Shown here: piece after piece, positions 44,133 to 53,349 of the stretch
Layout: each line of letters begins with the position of its first letter
How positions within the stretch are numbered: position 1 is the first letter of the stretch
Origin: Nocardioides sp. JS614
GTDB lineage: Bacteria; Actinomycetota; Actinomycetes; Propionibacteriales; Nocardioidaceae
DNA length: 64,000 nt
Reading direction: 5' to 3'
Assembly: GCF_000015265.1 (NCBI RefSeq)
Contig: NC_008697.1
Location: forward strand, 124,001 to 188,000
Made by a program: the position numbers and the translations under genes
The notes under the pieces: generated by a model
Database searches by the model: none
What the model saw: the letters and a program-made list of their open reading frames with translations, nothing else
Told to the model about the DNA's origin: nothing

Positions 44133-45058
44133 GCGTTCACCGTCGTCGACTCGGCGATGACGGGCGCGCCGGGCGCGGGGAGTCCGACCAGCCGGCGCAG
44201 CGCGACTCGCACCTCGTCGAGGTTCGAGCCCCAGGGCACGATCGCCGTGCCGGGTTCGACCTCGACGCCACGCTCGAGTAGACAGCACTTCGAGAGCGTG
44301 AGCGTCCCTTGTCCGTCGGTGTCAACGCGACGGCGCGGGCACAGGTCCACCCGGGCAGGCTCGTCGCCGTAGAAGTGGCGGTGAAACTGCAGGGAGCGCT
44401 CACATCCCAGCATCAGCCAGTCCCGCCGTGTTGGTGGCCGGGTGTCGAGGAAGTCGACCTCCCCCGGCAGGTCCACGCCGGAGCCTCGGCATGGCAGGAG
44501 GTATCTCTCGGCCGGGTTCGCCTCAGCCAGCGAACCGATGTCCACGGCGTCGAGCTCGAGCCGGATCGGGGGCAGGTCCTCGTCGAAGTCCACGACCTGC
44601 TGGGCCATGGTCAGCAGCTTGGCCGGCCACGGAGGCACGACCTCGGTCACCCGGATGACAACGGGCTCTGGCTGCCAGATGAAGTTGATGTGCTCGAAGC
44701 GACCCCGTACGGCGTACGCGAGCACCCCTTCACGCAGATGCTCGGCCGCGACCGCGGCGAGGGCGGAAGCGTTGCCGACATCGGTTCCGGGCGAGTCAAT
44801 CATCAGCACCTGCTCCGGACCTGCCAGCAACCGCACGCCCACGACCGGCGAGAACAACGGGACAGTTGAGACCTTCTCGACTGCGAGCAGCGCCCATTGG
44901 TCACCACGGTGCAGCAGCAGGAACTCGGTGCGCCGGTAGACGTCGCGGCCGAGCAGGAGGTCGCCCAGGGCAGCCTCGCTGAGCTCGACGTCGACTTCCT
45001 GGACCGACAGCCCCCGGTATGGCCGGGTGATCAGGTTCGGGAGTGGATCGCTGATCAT
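44129..45058 (-). CDS. Uncharacterised 309-aa protein of the CoM operon, right copy
   Basis: Homologue of 18577-19506, same length. Retained blocks: NLITRPYRGLSVQ, YAVRGRFEHINFIWQP, LLPCRGSGVD, GCERSLQFHRHFYGDEP, and a KCC near the end (SKCCLLERG). Changes cluster in loops, which indicates purifying selection on these blocks. ATG start overlaps xcbB by 4 bp. Confidence 0.8.
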   Translation of the reverse strand: MISDPLPNLITRPYRGLSVQEVDVELSEAALGDLLLGRDVYRRTEFLLLHRGDQWALLAVEKVSTVPLFSPVVGVRLLAGPEQVLMIDSPGTDVGNASALAAVAAEHLREGVLAYAVRGRFEHINFIWQPEPVVIRVTEVVPPWPAKLLTMAQQVVDFDEDLPPIRLELDAVDIGSLAEANPAERYLLPCRGSGVDLPGEVDFLDTRPPTRRDWLMLGCERSLQFHRHFYGDEPARVDLCPRRRVDTDGQGTLTLSKCCLLERGVEVEPGTAIVPWGSNLDEVRVALRRLVGLPAPGAPVIAESTTVNA

Positions 45059-45840
45059 GCGAGTGCTCCGACCGACGTTGGCGCGCCGAGGAGTGCAGTG
45101 TCGGCGCGGAGCCCCAGCCGAAGCGTCTCGAGGGCAAGTACCTCATCGGTCCCGATGTTGCCAAGCCCTACGTCGGAGCCGAACTTGCGCACGAACCAGG
45201 TCTGGTGTGACTTCGTCGGCGCCTCGAAGATGACCTTCCCGAGGGGCATCCTCGCGGCGATCGCTTCGGCGAGGCCAACCCGAGGGGTGCCGTCTGAGTG
45301 GTAGAGCCCGACCGTTCCGCTCTCTCGACCCTCGGCGATGACATGGCGCGCGCCGGCTTCGAGGTCGGCCTCCATCTCGTCGACCCAGAGGTGGGCGGTG
45401 ACCGGCGCGTCGCCGTCTTTGGTTCCGGTCTCGGCGAACACGATGAACTCGCCTGAGAGTTCCCGGACCAGGGCCCGTTTGTCGTCCGAGGACATTCGTG
45501 CCAGACCGTTGGACACCTCCACGGCTTCGACGCCGATCCGGTGTGCCCAGCGGGTCAGTTCCGGGATCCGCCCCTGGGCCGCGCACACCTCGAGCAGGGT
45601 CCCGCCCAGACACAGGGTCACCCCGGCTTGACGACAGAGGACGGCGCGCTCCTTGATGTGCGGGTCGACGTACGCGATGCCCCAGCCGACCTTGAGTACG
45701 TCGATGTAGTCGGCCGCCTGCTCGAGCAACGCGTCGAGCGCAGATACGGTCAGCCCCTTGTCGAGCACATGGGTCAGCCCGGTTGTGCGGGGCTTGACTG
45801 TGCGCGGCGGCAGATCGAGAAAGTCGGGCTTGTCATGCAT
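45055..45840 (-). CDS. xcbB: Phosphosulfolactate synthase (ComA family), right copy
   Basis: A 261-residue homologue of 17795-18580 with VLKVGWGIAYVD, CLGGTLLEV, AEGRESG and FEAPTKSHQTWFV. First gene of the right CoM operon, GGAGGCTGCCACCG before the ATG. A full second set of CoM enzymes is thus encoded. Confidence 0.9.
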   Translation of the reverse strand: MHDKPDFLDLPPRTVKPRTTGLTHVLDKGLTVSALDALLEQAADYIDVLKVGWGIAYVDPHIKERAVLCRQAGVTLCLGGTLLEVCAAQGRIPELTRWAHRIGVEAVEVSNGLARMSSDDKRALVRELSGEFIVFAETGTKDGDAPVTAHLWVDEMEADLEAGARHVIAEGRESGTVGLYHSDGTPRVGLAEAIAARMPLGKVIFEAPTKSHQTWFVRKFGSDVGLGNIGTDEVLALETLRLGLRADTALLGAPTSVGALA

Positions 45841-46005
45841 CGGTGGCAGCCTCCATTCCTTGGTAGTGCCCCGAGGCTAGGTACTCACCAGGGCACCCGT
45901 CGCTGACCGAGCGGGGTGAATACCCCTCCCGGCTTCGTCCTGACAAGACATGGAGCCCACGGCTCCGACGCGCATAACGTTCGCCGGAACCGAGAGGAAT
46001 GGTCC
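45841..46005. promoter_or_regulatory. Divergent promoter of the right arm
   Basis: Same design and length as 17631-17794. On the minus strand it carries GGACGAAGCCG (45940-45930), 5 bp, then GGTATTC (45924-45918), identical in sequence and spacing to the left arm, and GTACCTAGCCTCG toward xcbB. Confidence 0.65.
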
Positions 46006-47376
46006 ATGAGACGACGACTGGTGGTGGTAGGCGCTGGTGCGGCAGGCATGTCCGCCGCATCGGCAGCGAGGCGAGTTGACAACCACCTCGAGGTGGTTGT
46101 CCTCGAGGCTGGCAACCACGCTGCGTACGGCCTGTGCGGCCTGCCCTATTTCCTCTCCCACGTCGTCGCTGACGTGGACTCCCTGCGCGCCTACCCGCCG
46201 ACGTACTTCCGAGACCAGCGAGACATCGACCTGCGCTTCGGTGCAGAGGTGGTCCGGATCGACGCCGAGCGACAGGTCGTCCACCACCGCACCGCCGGAC
46301 GCACTGGGCTCCTGCACTACGACAAACTCATCCTGACCGCGGGCGCCACCGCCTTCCTCCCCGCGGTCCCCGGCCTCGACGACGACCACGTGTTCACAGT
46401 CCGCGATGTCGCAGAGTCAGTCCGGCTACGAGGCCTCCTCGATGCCGGTCATGTCGGGCACGCCACGGTTGTGGGTGGTGGTTACATCGGCCTCGAGGTG
46501 GCCGAGTCGCTCGCGGAACGGGGCATCTCTGTGACCCTGGTCGAGGCGCTACCCCGGCTGATGGCCAACCTCGACCCGGAGCTCTCGCAGCGTGTCCAAG
46601 ACGAGGTCGAGCAGCACGTCGTGGTCCGGCTCAACTCAGCCCTGAGCTCGCTGGTGCGCACCGACCGGGGGCTCACCCTCCGGCTCGCCGACGGCAGCGC
46701 GATCGAGACCGACGTCGTCATTGTCGCCACCGGCGTACGACCGGCGAGCACCCTCGGCTCGAGCATCGGCGCCAACACCGGCCCCGGCGGCGCCCTCCTG
46801 GTCGATGAGCACATGCGAACTTCGGTGCCCAACGTCTACGCTGCCGGCGACTGCATCGCGCCCAACCACATCGCCACCGGGCGACCCGCCTTCATCCCGC
46901 TGGGCCCGACGGCCAACAAGACGGGCCGGGTGGCTGGCACCGTAGCCGCCGGCGGAAGCGCTTGCTTTGCCGGGATCGCTGGGACCGCGATCGTCAAGGT
47001 GTTCGGTATCGGCGTCGGCCGTACCGGCCTGACGTTGGTCGAAGCGCTATCGGAAGGCTTCGACGCCCAGGCCACAGATGCGGTGGGGAGATCCCGGGCC
47101 AAGTACTTCCCCGGATCAGCCCAGGTCGACGTCCGGCTCGTCCATACCGGCGACGGACGGCTGCTCGGCGCGCAGTTCGTCGGCCAGGGGGACGACGTCG
47201 CCAAACGAGTCGACGTCACCGCAGTCGCCCTGCACGCCGGGCTCGGCGTCGAGGACCTGGCCGACCTCGACCTGTCCTACGCCCCGCCCTTCGCACCGGT
47301 CTACGAGCCGGTCCTGCTGGCCGCCAACGCCGCGGTCGCCGCGCTGAAACCCCTGCGGCTAGCAGCGGGCGAGTAG
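46006..47376 (+). CDS. CoA-disulfide-reductase-like flavoprotein, right copy
   Basis: A 456-residue homologue of 16263-17630: VVVGAGAAGMSAASAAR, Cys in YGLCGLPYF, VVGGGYIGLEV and VYAAGDC. ATG 46006 follows GAGAGGAATGGTCC. First gene of the right plus-strand array. Role as CoM-disulfide reductase is inference from context. Confidence 0.83.
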   Translation: MRRRLVVVGAGAAGMSAASAARRVDNHLEVVVLEAGNHAAYGLCGLPYFLSHVVADVDSLRAYPPTYFRDQRDIDLRFGAEVVRIDAERQVVHHRTAGRTGLLHYDKLILTAGATAFLPAVPGLDDDHVFTVRDVAESVRLRGLLDAGHVGHATVVGGGYIGLEVAESLAERGISVTLVEALPRLMANLDPELSQRVQDEVEQHVVVRLNSALSSLVRTDRGLTLRLADGSAIETDVVIVATGVRPASTLGSSIGANTGPGGALLVDEHMRTSVPNVYAAGDCIAPNHIATGRPAFIPLGPTANKTGRVAGTVAAGGSACFAGIAGTAIVKVFGIGVGRTGLTLVEALSEGFDAQATDAVGRSRAKYFPGSAQVDVRLVHTGDGRLLGAQFVGQGDDVAKRVDVTAVALHAGLGVEDLADLDLSYAPPFAPVYEPVLLAANAAVAALKPLRLAAGE

Positions 47377-47402
47377 AGACCACACCACAAGAAGGGAACA
47401 GC

Positions 47403-48179
47403 ATGAAAAGCACGAGGTTCGACAACAAGGTGGCCGTCATCACCGGCGCCGGATCCGGGATCGGCCGCGCCGCGGCCGAGCTCCTCGCCTCCGAGGGTGC
47501 CGCCGTCGGCGTACTCGACCTGCGCGCAGAATCCGCAGAGGAGACCGTCGCGGCGATCGTCGACTCAGGAGGACGCGCCATCGCCCTGGCCGCGAACGTC
47601 GCGGATTCCGCCGAGGTCGAGGCAGCCATTGCCAAGGTCGTCGCCGAGTACGGCGGCCTGAACGTGCTCTACAACAACGCTGGCTGCGACTCTCGCGGGT
47701 CGGTCGCCGACGCCACCGATGAGGACTGGGAACGGGCCTTCTCGGTCAACGCCAAGGGCACTTTTGTCTGCTCCCGTGCGGCCGTCCCCCATCTGACCGC
47801 ATCCGGCGGAGGAGCCATCGTCAACCAAGGATCGGTTGCTGCGCTTGTCGGAGTGCCCAACTTCGCCGCCTACTGCGCCGCGAAGGGTGCCGTGGTCGCG
47901 CTGACCAGGTCAATGGCGATCGACCTAGCGCCGCGCAAGATCCGGGTGAACGTGATCTGCCCCGGCACCGTGTTCACCCCCTTGATGGAGCCGATGCTGC
48001 GAGCCCGCGGCGACGGAGACCTTGAGGCCGGTCTGGCCAAGACCCTGGTGAAGTACCCCATCGGACGGCTCGGCACCCCCGAGGAGATCGCCCGCGTGGC
48101 CGCCTTCCTAGCCTCGGACGACTCCTCGTTCCTCACCGGCTCGGTGATCGCCGCCGACGGCGGCATGACGGCTCAGTGA
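47403..48179 (+). CDS. Short-chain dehydrogenase, right copy
   Basis: A 258-residue homologue of 15351-16124 with TGAGSGIG and the catalytic Tyr-x3-Lys in FAAYCAAK. It starts 26 bp after the flavoprotein gene, where the left arm instead has an SDR remnant. Candidate 2-hydroxyalkyl-CoM dehydrogenase (inference). Confidence 0.8.
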   Translation: MKSTRFDNKVAVITGAGSGIGRAAAELLASEGAAVGVLDLRAESAEETVAAIVDSGGRAIALAANVADSAEVEAAIAKVVAEYGGLNVLYNNAGCDSRGSVADATDEDWERAFSVNAKGTFVCSRAAVPHLTASGGGAIVNQGSVAALVGVPNFAAYCAAKGAVVALTRSMAIDLAPRKIRVNVICPGTVFTPLMEPMLRARGDGDLEAGLAKTLVKYPIGRLGTPEEIARVAAFLASDDSSFLTGSVIAADGGMTAQ

Positions 48180-48189
48180 AGGAGATCTG

Positions 48190-49107
48190 ATGCCGTTCTT
48201 CATGGACCCCGACAAGCTCGTGACGCTCGAGCAGGCGGCAGCGAAAGTGAGCGACGGCGATGTCGTTGCCCTAGGGGGAGGACTGTCCGCCAGGCTGCCG
48301 ATGGCCCTGGTGCGCGAGCTCATCCGGCAGGGGCGTCGCGACCTGCATCTAGTGGGCTCCGCACACGGGATCGACGTCGACTTGCTTGTGGCGGCGAAGG
48401 CGGTGTCGATCTGCGAGGAGAGCTACGTCGGCTTCGAACAAGACCTCGGCCTGGCCCCGTCGTACCGCCGCGCCGCCGAGGGCGGGGAGATCCGCATCGC
48501 CGAAAGCTGCTGCATCACGATCCTCACCCAGCTCCGAGCAGCCGAAGCCGGCGTGCCGTTCCTCCCGGTCCGCGGAGTCAAAGGCTCCGACATTCGCAGC
48601 CTGCATCCGGAGTACGCGGAGATCACGTGCCCGTTCACCGGAGAAGTGCTCGTTGCCGTCCCCGCATTGAGCCCCGACGTGGCGTTGATACACGCAAGCC
48701 TGGGCGACCGGCGCGGCAACCTCCACTTCGACAAGCCTTACGTCCTGGACGAAAGATTCGCGTCAGCCTCCAAACTAGTCGTCGCGACTGTCGAGCGGAT
48801 GGCCTCGACCGCGGAGGTAACGGCGGCCGGCATCACCGTGCCCGCCCACCTCGTCGCAGCCGTCGCGGAGGCGCCCTTCGGCGCCCATCCGAGCTCGTGT
48901 TACCCGCACTACGCGTACGACCGCAAGCACCTGCGTGAGTACGTCGAAGCCGCCGCCACCGCGAAGGGGGCGACGGAGTACCTCGAGCGATTCGTCATTG
49001 GAACGCCGACCGAGGAGGGCTACCGCAAGCTTCTGGGCGAGGAGAGCCTCGAACGGTTACGCGGCTGGAACACATCGACGCAGGCTTGGAAGGAGCTCTT
49101 CGAATGA
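48190..49107 (+). CDS. CoA-transferase alpha subunit, right copy
   Basis: A 305-residue homologue of 14422-15339 (DGDVVALGGGLSARLPMAL, RGVKGSDI, SLGDRRGNLHFDKP). AAGGAGATCTG before ATG 48190. It overlaps the beta-subunit start by 4 bp. Confidence 0.85.
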   Translation: MPFFMDPDKLVTLEQAAAKVSDGDVVALGGGLSARLPMALVRELIRQGRRDLHLVGSAHGIDVDLLVAAKAVSICEESYVGFEQDLGLAPSYRRAAEGGEIRIAESCCITILTQLRAAEAGVPFLPVRGVKGSDIRSLHPEYAEITCPFTGEVLVAVPALSPDVALIHASLGDRRGNLHFDKPYVLDERFASASKLVVATVERMASTAEVTAAGITVPAHLVAAVAEAPFGAHPSSCYPHYAYDRKHLREYVEAAATAKGATEYLERFVIGTPTEEGYRKLLGEESLERLRGWNTSTQAWKELFE

Positions 49108-49964
49108 CCCTCACCGCAGGCGCGAGAGACGCCACGCTGACCTTCACTATCGACGAATGGTTCGTCGTGACGCTCGCACGCACTATCAAGGACAGGGAAG
49201 CGGTCTTCCATGGCTTCGGCAGCCCCTGCGCGCAGGTGGCCATGCACGTTGCCCGGCACACCCACGCGCGCGACATGTTGCTCGTCGAGGGGGCGACCTA
49301 TGCGGTCAACCCCGAGCCCGCGTTCATCCCACCCACCGGCAACGACCTTGCGCTGCAGCACCGGGCTGTCTACCAACTCCGGTTCGAAGAGTTCTTCGAT
49401 GCCGCGACCCGAGGGGACATCGACCGGATGTTCCTTTCCGGTGGTCAGATCGACGCGTGGGGCAACACCAACGTCACCGCAGTCGGCCCTATCGATCGAC
49501 CCAAGGTCAAGCTCGGTGGAGGTGGCGGTGGCTGTAACCTCGCCGCGACCATCAAGAACCTGACCCTGTGGACGACCAGGCACCGCTCCGGGCGGACCCT
49601 GGTCGAGGAGTGTGACTTCGTTACCGACATGGGGCACCGAATGAAGGCTGGCACGCGCAAGGAGCTGGGCTTCACCGGAGGAGGCCCGGAGTGGCTGGTC
49701 ACTGAGCTAGGAGTCTTCGACTACCCGGACGGGCGTGCACGCCTACGCCAGACCTTCCCCGACGTGACGCTCGAGCAGGTCCGGGACGCAACCGGGTTTG
49801 CGTTCGATGTCGCGGGCGACCTGAGGCAGGTTTCGCTGCCCAGCCTGGCCGAGTTGACTGTGATCCGGTCCGTGGACCCCCTCGGCGTACGCCGTCAGGA
49901 GTTCTCTCCCGCCGAGCTCCAACGCGTCTTCGAGCACGGAGCGGGGACTGGATGCGCCTGCTGA
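49104..49964 (+). CDS. CoA-transferase beta subunit, right copy
   Basis: A 286-residue homologue of 13598-14425 with a slightly longer N-terminus (MTLTAGARDATL before TFTIDEWF). It keeps LLVEGATY and the poly-Gly turn. It ends GCAC like the left copy (SCAC). The start overlaps the alpha stop (ATGA) and the end overlaps the synthetase start by 13 bp. Confidence 0.85.
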   Translation: MTLTAGARDATLTFTIDEWFVVTLARTIKDREAVFHGFGSPCAQVAMHVARHTHARDMLLVEGATYAVNPEPAFIPPTGNDLALQHRAVYQLRFEEFFDAATRGDIDRMFLSGGQIDAWGNTNVTAVGPIDRPKVKLGGGGGGCNLAATIKNLTLWTTRHRSGRTLVEECDFVTDMGHRMKAGTRKELGFTGGGPEWLVTELGVFDYPDGRARLRQTFPDVTLEQVRDATGFAFDVAGDLRQVSLPSLAELTVIRSVDPLGVRRQEFSPAELQRVFEHGAGTGCAC

Positions 49965-52033
49965 ACCACCCCCTCAGCGCGGTGTTCCGACCGCGCCGGG
50001 TCGCCCTCGTCGGCGCCTCCGACCGGCCGGGAAGCGCGGGTGCGCTGTTCTGGGAGAACCTCTCCGGATTCACCGGAGAGGTTCTCCCAGTCAACGGATC
50101 TGGACGCGCAGTGGCAGGCGTCCGGGCCTATCGAAGCCTCACCGAGATCCCGGGGTCGATCGACCTCGCCGTGCTGGTCGTGCCCGCGTCTGCCGTCGCC
50201 GCGGTCGTGCGAGATGCCGGTGCAAAGGGCATCCCGGCTTGTGTAGTCATCACCTCGGGTTTCGCCGAGGCCGGGCCGGAGGGTGAGCGGCTGCAGGCCG
50301 AGGTCATGGCCATCGCCCGTGCCGGCGGTGTCCGCATCGTCGGACCCAACTGCTTCGGCGTCCAGAACGCTGAGGTCGGCTTCAATGCCTCCCTGTCACC
50401 GCGTCTGACGGCGAGCGCCGGCTCGCTGAGCCTGGTCACCCAATCGGGCGCCTACGGTATGGCGCTGCATTCCTTGGCCCAGGACGAGAACCTGCGCTTC
50501 AACAAGGTGTACGCCACCGGGAACAAGGCGGACCTCACCGACACAGAGCTCCTTGACTACCTGGACTCCGAGGGCGGCTCCGGGCCGATCTGCTTCTTCC
50601 TGGAGTCCCTGCCGGACGGTCGGGCCTTCTTCGAAGCGGCACGTCGGGTCACGCGCAACAGGCCCGTGATCGTCTGCCGGACTGGGAGGTCCACTGCCGG
50701 TAGCCGCGCCGCCTGCTCACACACAGCGAGCCTCGCAGGCCAGCAACGCGTCTGGTCCGCGGCGTTCGCGCAGGCCGGCGTGATCGTGACCAAGTCCGGT
50801 CTGGAGATGCTCGACGCGGCCCGTGCACTCGACGGTGGCCATCATCCGGCGGGGCTCCGGGTCGGGATCGTGACGAACTCCGGCGGCACAGGAGTCGAAC
50901 TGACCGACCTCCTCGCGGACGAAGGACTGGACGTTCCGCTGCTCAGCGCACCGTTGCAAACCAAGCTCGCAGAGACGCTTCCCGACCTCGCCAGCCCCAG
51001 CAACCCCGTCGACCTGACCACAGCCTGGCAACGCTTCACCGAGCTCTACCCATTCGCCATCGAACAACTCGTCCGAAGCGGCGAGATCGACGCGGTGATC
51101 GCCGTACTGCTGCAGCGCTCGGCCGATGAAGGCGTCGCAACCGCCGTAGCTGAGAAGGTGCAGCAACTGCGCGCCGAGGGCGTCACCGTGCCCGTCTACG
51201 TCTGCTGGGTCGCCGCCCACGACGACCGCGCGAACGCGGCGCCACTGCGCTGCGCGGGCGTTCCCGTCTTCGAGTGGCCCGAACGAACCGCGCGTGCGGT
51301 CGGGCACGCCGCGCGCTATGGAGCCTGGCTGCGGCCGGAAGGCTCGTGGCTGACGCTCGACCGCAGGGTAAGTGTCGAGCCAGGGCTCGGGGAACAAGCC
51401 ACAGGGTGGCTCCCGGTCGGCGAGTCCGCGTTCTTGTTGGCCGAGCACGGACTTCCGCTGGTCCCGTGGTCCCTGTGCGGGAGCGTCGCCGATGCGGTGC
51501 AGGTAGCGGAGTCGTTCGGTTACCCGGTGGTCCTCAAGGCCATCCATGCAGACTTGCTGCACAAGTCTGATGCCGACGGAGTTCGCCTTGGACTCACTGG
51601 ACCCGACGAAGTCGCTGCTGCAGGCGAATTCCTCCTGAAGTTCCGCGAGGGCACAGAACTGCTCGTGCAGCAGCAACACAGCGGCGTCGAGGTCATCGTG
51701 GGCGGAGTGCGCGACGCTGAGTTCGGCCCGGTCGTGCTCGTCGGCATGGGGGGTGTCGACGTGGAAGTCCAGGACGATGTTGTCCTCGCCCTTGCCCCTC
51801 TTCTGCTCCCCGAAGCCGAGGCGATGGTGCGGCGACTCAGGGGTGCGGCGGCACTGCTCGGGGCGCGAAGGCCGGCAATCGACCTGACCTCCCTGGCTGA
51901 TGTCGTGTGCCGTCTAGGCCGGCTCATGGTCGAGCATCCGGACATCGAGGAGGTTGATCTCAACCCCGTTCTCGCGCGCCCCGACGGGTGCACGGTCGTC
52001 GACTGGCGAGTTCGGGTGCGTTCTTCGTCCTGA
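49952..52033 (+). CDS. NDP-forming acyl-CoA synthetase family protein, right copy
   Basis: A 693-residue homologue of 11529-13610, same length: VALVGASDRPGSAG, GVRIVGPNCFG, catalytic His in CSHTASLAG, ATP-grasp YPVVLKAIHADLLHKSDADG. Reads as intact, upstream of the broken etnE. Confidence 0.85.
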   Translation: MRLLNHPLSAVFRPRRVALVGASDRPGSAGALFWENLSGFTGEVLPVNGSGRAVAGVRAYRSLTEIPGSIDLAVLVVPASAVAAVVRDAGAKGIPACVVITSGFAEAGPEGERLQAEVMAIARAGGVRIVGPNCFGVQNAEVGFNASLSPRLTASAGSLSLVTQSGAYGMALHSLAQDENLRFNKVYATGNKADLTDTELLDYLDSEGGSGPICFFLESLPDGRAFFEAARRVTRNRPVIVCRTGRSTAGSRAACSHTASLAGQQRVWSAAFAQAGVIVTKSGLEMLDAARALDGGHHPAGLRVGIVTNSGGTGVELTDLLADEGLDVPLLSAPLQTKLAETLPDLASPSNPVDLTTAWQRFTELYPFAIEQLVRSGEIDAVIAVLLQRSADEGVATAVAEKVQQLRAEGVTVPVYVCWVAAHDDRANAAPLRCAGVPVFEWPERTARAVGHAARYGAWLRPEGSWLTLDRRVSVEPGLGEQATGWLPVGESAFLLAEHGLPLVPWSLCGSVADAVQVAESFGYPVVLKAIHADLLHKSDADGVRLGLTGPDEVAAAGEFLLKFREGTELLVQQQHSGVEVIVGGVRDAEFGPVVLVGMGGVDVEVQDDVVLALAPLLLPEAEAMVRRLRGAAALLGARRPAIDLTSLADVVCRLGRLMVEHPDIEEVDLNPVLARPDGCTVVDWRVRVRSSS

Positions 52034-52124
52034 CAGGACTAGCACCCGACCCGAGGGGTCAGTCCGCAGACGAGTGTTTCGCCCTGCCACCACGGGGCCT
52101 CAGAACCCCTCCCGCACGTCCCCG

Positions 52125-53236
52125 ATGCGAATCGGCTCCCAGGACGTGCTCCTCCCGACCACCATGGTCGGCAACTACCCCAACCCCCGCTGGTACGACG
52201 GCAGCGCCTTCGCCACCTTCCCCAAGGGCGAGTTCGTCTACGACGCCATCAGCCGGGAGGCCTTCGAGGACGCCGTCGGCGCGATCGTGCACGACCAAGA
52301 GGCCGCCGGTATGGACATCATCAGCGACGGCAGGGTGTACGGCGGCGACTCGCCGTACGGTCAGATCCTCTACCACTACACCGAGCGGATGACCGGCTAC
52401 AAGCAGTCCGGCCCCCCCATCGGTCTGCCGATCTACTCCACACTGTTCGCGCCCAGCTGCGTCGGCGAGGTGCGCCGCGAAGCCCCGTTCCACCTCGCGA
52501 ACCTGCGCGCAACGCGGAAGGCGACCAAGAAGCCCGTCAAGATCTCCTACGTCGGCATCCAGGTACTCGCCGCCGCCACCAGTACTACAAGGAGACGCGC
52601 GAGCTCGCCATGGCCATCGCCAAGGCCTTCAACGAGGACTTCAAGGAGCTCGCGGACAACGGCTGCGACATCATCCAGATCGACGAGTTCGTCTGGCCCT
52701 ACGGCATGGGCGACTGGGAGATCGAGGTCCTCAACGCCGCCGTCGAGGGCGTCAGCAGCCAGATCTGGGTGCACACCTGCTGGGGCAACTACTCGGGCAC
52801 TCCGGGGTACTTCCCCAACGAGGAGGAGAAGGAGTTCGGCGCCTGGGTGCTCGACCACCGTTCCAATGACGCGCCCGCTCCCCAGAAGGCCGTGCCGATC
52901 TTCCCGCAGGTACTCGGCGCCAACATCGACGCCCTCAACTACGAGGTCGGTCGCACCGGCCCGGACGACCTGAAGCCCCTCCTCGACAACAACTGGGAGA
53001 AGGACTTCGTGGCCGGCATCATCGATGTCAAGAGCACCGTCACCGAGACGGCCGACGAGGTCGCGGACCGGATTCGCGCGGTTCTCGAGTTCGTCCCCGC
53101 CGAGCGCCTGGGGCTCAGCACGGACTGCGGGCTCATCAACCTGCCCCGCATGATCTCCGCGGGCAAGCTGCGCGCCCTGGCAGATGGCGCCGCCATCGTG
53201 CGCGCGGAGCTGCTGCAGAAGAAGCAGGCCGCCTGA
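52125..53236 (+). pseudogene. etnE: Epoxyalkane:CoM transferase, right copy, frameshifted
   Basis: The first 152 codons (to VGIQVLAAAT) match intact EtnE, then the frame shifts. The remainder, with VHTCWGNY and STDCGLINLP, continues in another frame from about 52580. Comparison with the left copy shows loss of 7 bp: left ACCAACAACCAG versus right ACCAG, a deletion between two ACCA repeats. The truncated product would lack all zinc ligands. A sequencing or assembly error cannot be ruled out from sequence alone, but the repeat-bounded deletion looks like a genuine slip. Confidence 0.9.
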
Positions 53237-53241
53237 AAGTC

Positions 53242-53287
53242 CCTTGGGGGTCGGCAAGGCCACACCGGCGAGCACCGGCCCCCAAGG
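53242..53287 (+). promoter_or_regulatory. Stem-loop after the right etnE copy
   Basis: CCTTGGGGG (53242-53250) pairs with CCCCCAAGG (53279-53287). It is the counterpart of the left hairpin at 10217-10259 (shared GGGGGTCGGC and AAGGCCACAC-like loop). It ends just before the point where etnABCD is missing. Confidence 0.55.
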
Positions 53288-53349
53288 CACCACCCTCTTC
53301 GGCTGAGTTCCAGCCCTTTCGCATCCGCAACCCCAACAAAGGAATTGTC

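Noticed and set aside
51954..52973. A 339-codon open frame on the plus strand across the end of the acyl-CoA synthetase and the first half of etnE
   Set aside because: It only reflects the etnE frame before the 7-bp deletion and an out-of-frame tail; the real gene start is 52125 and it is broken.
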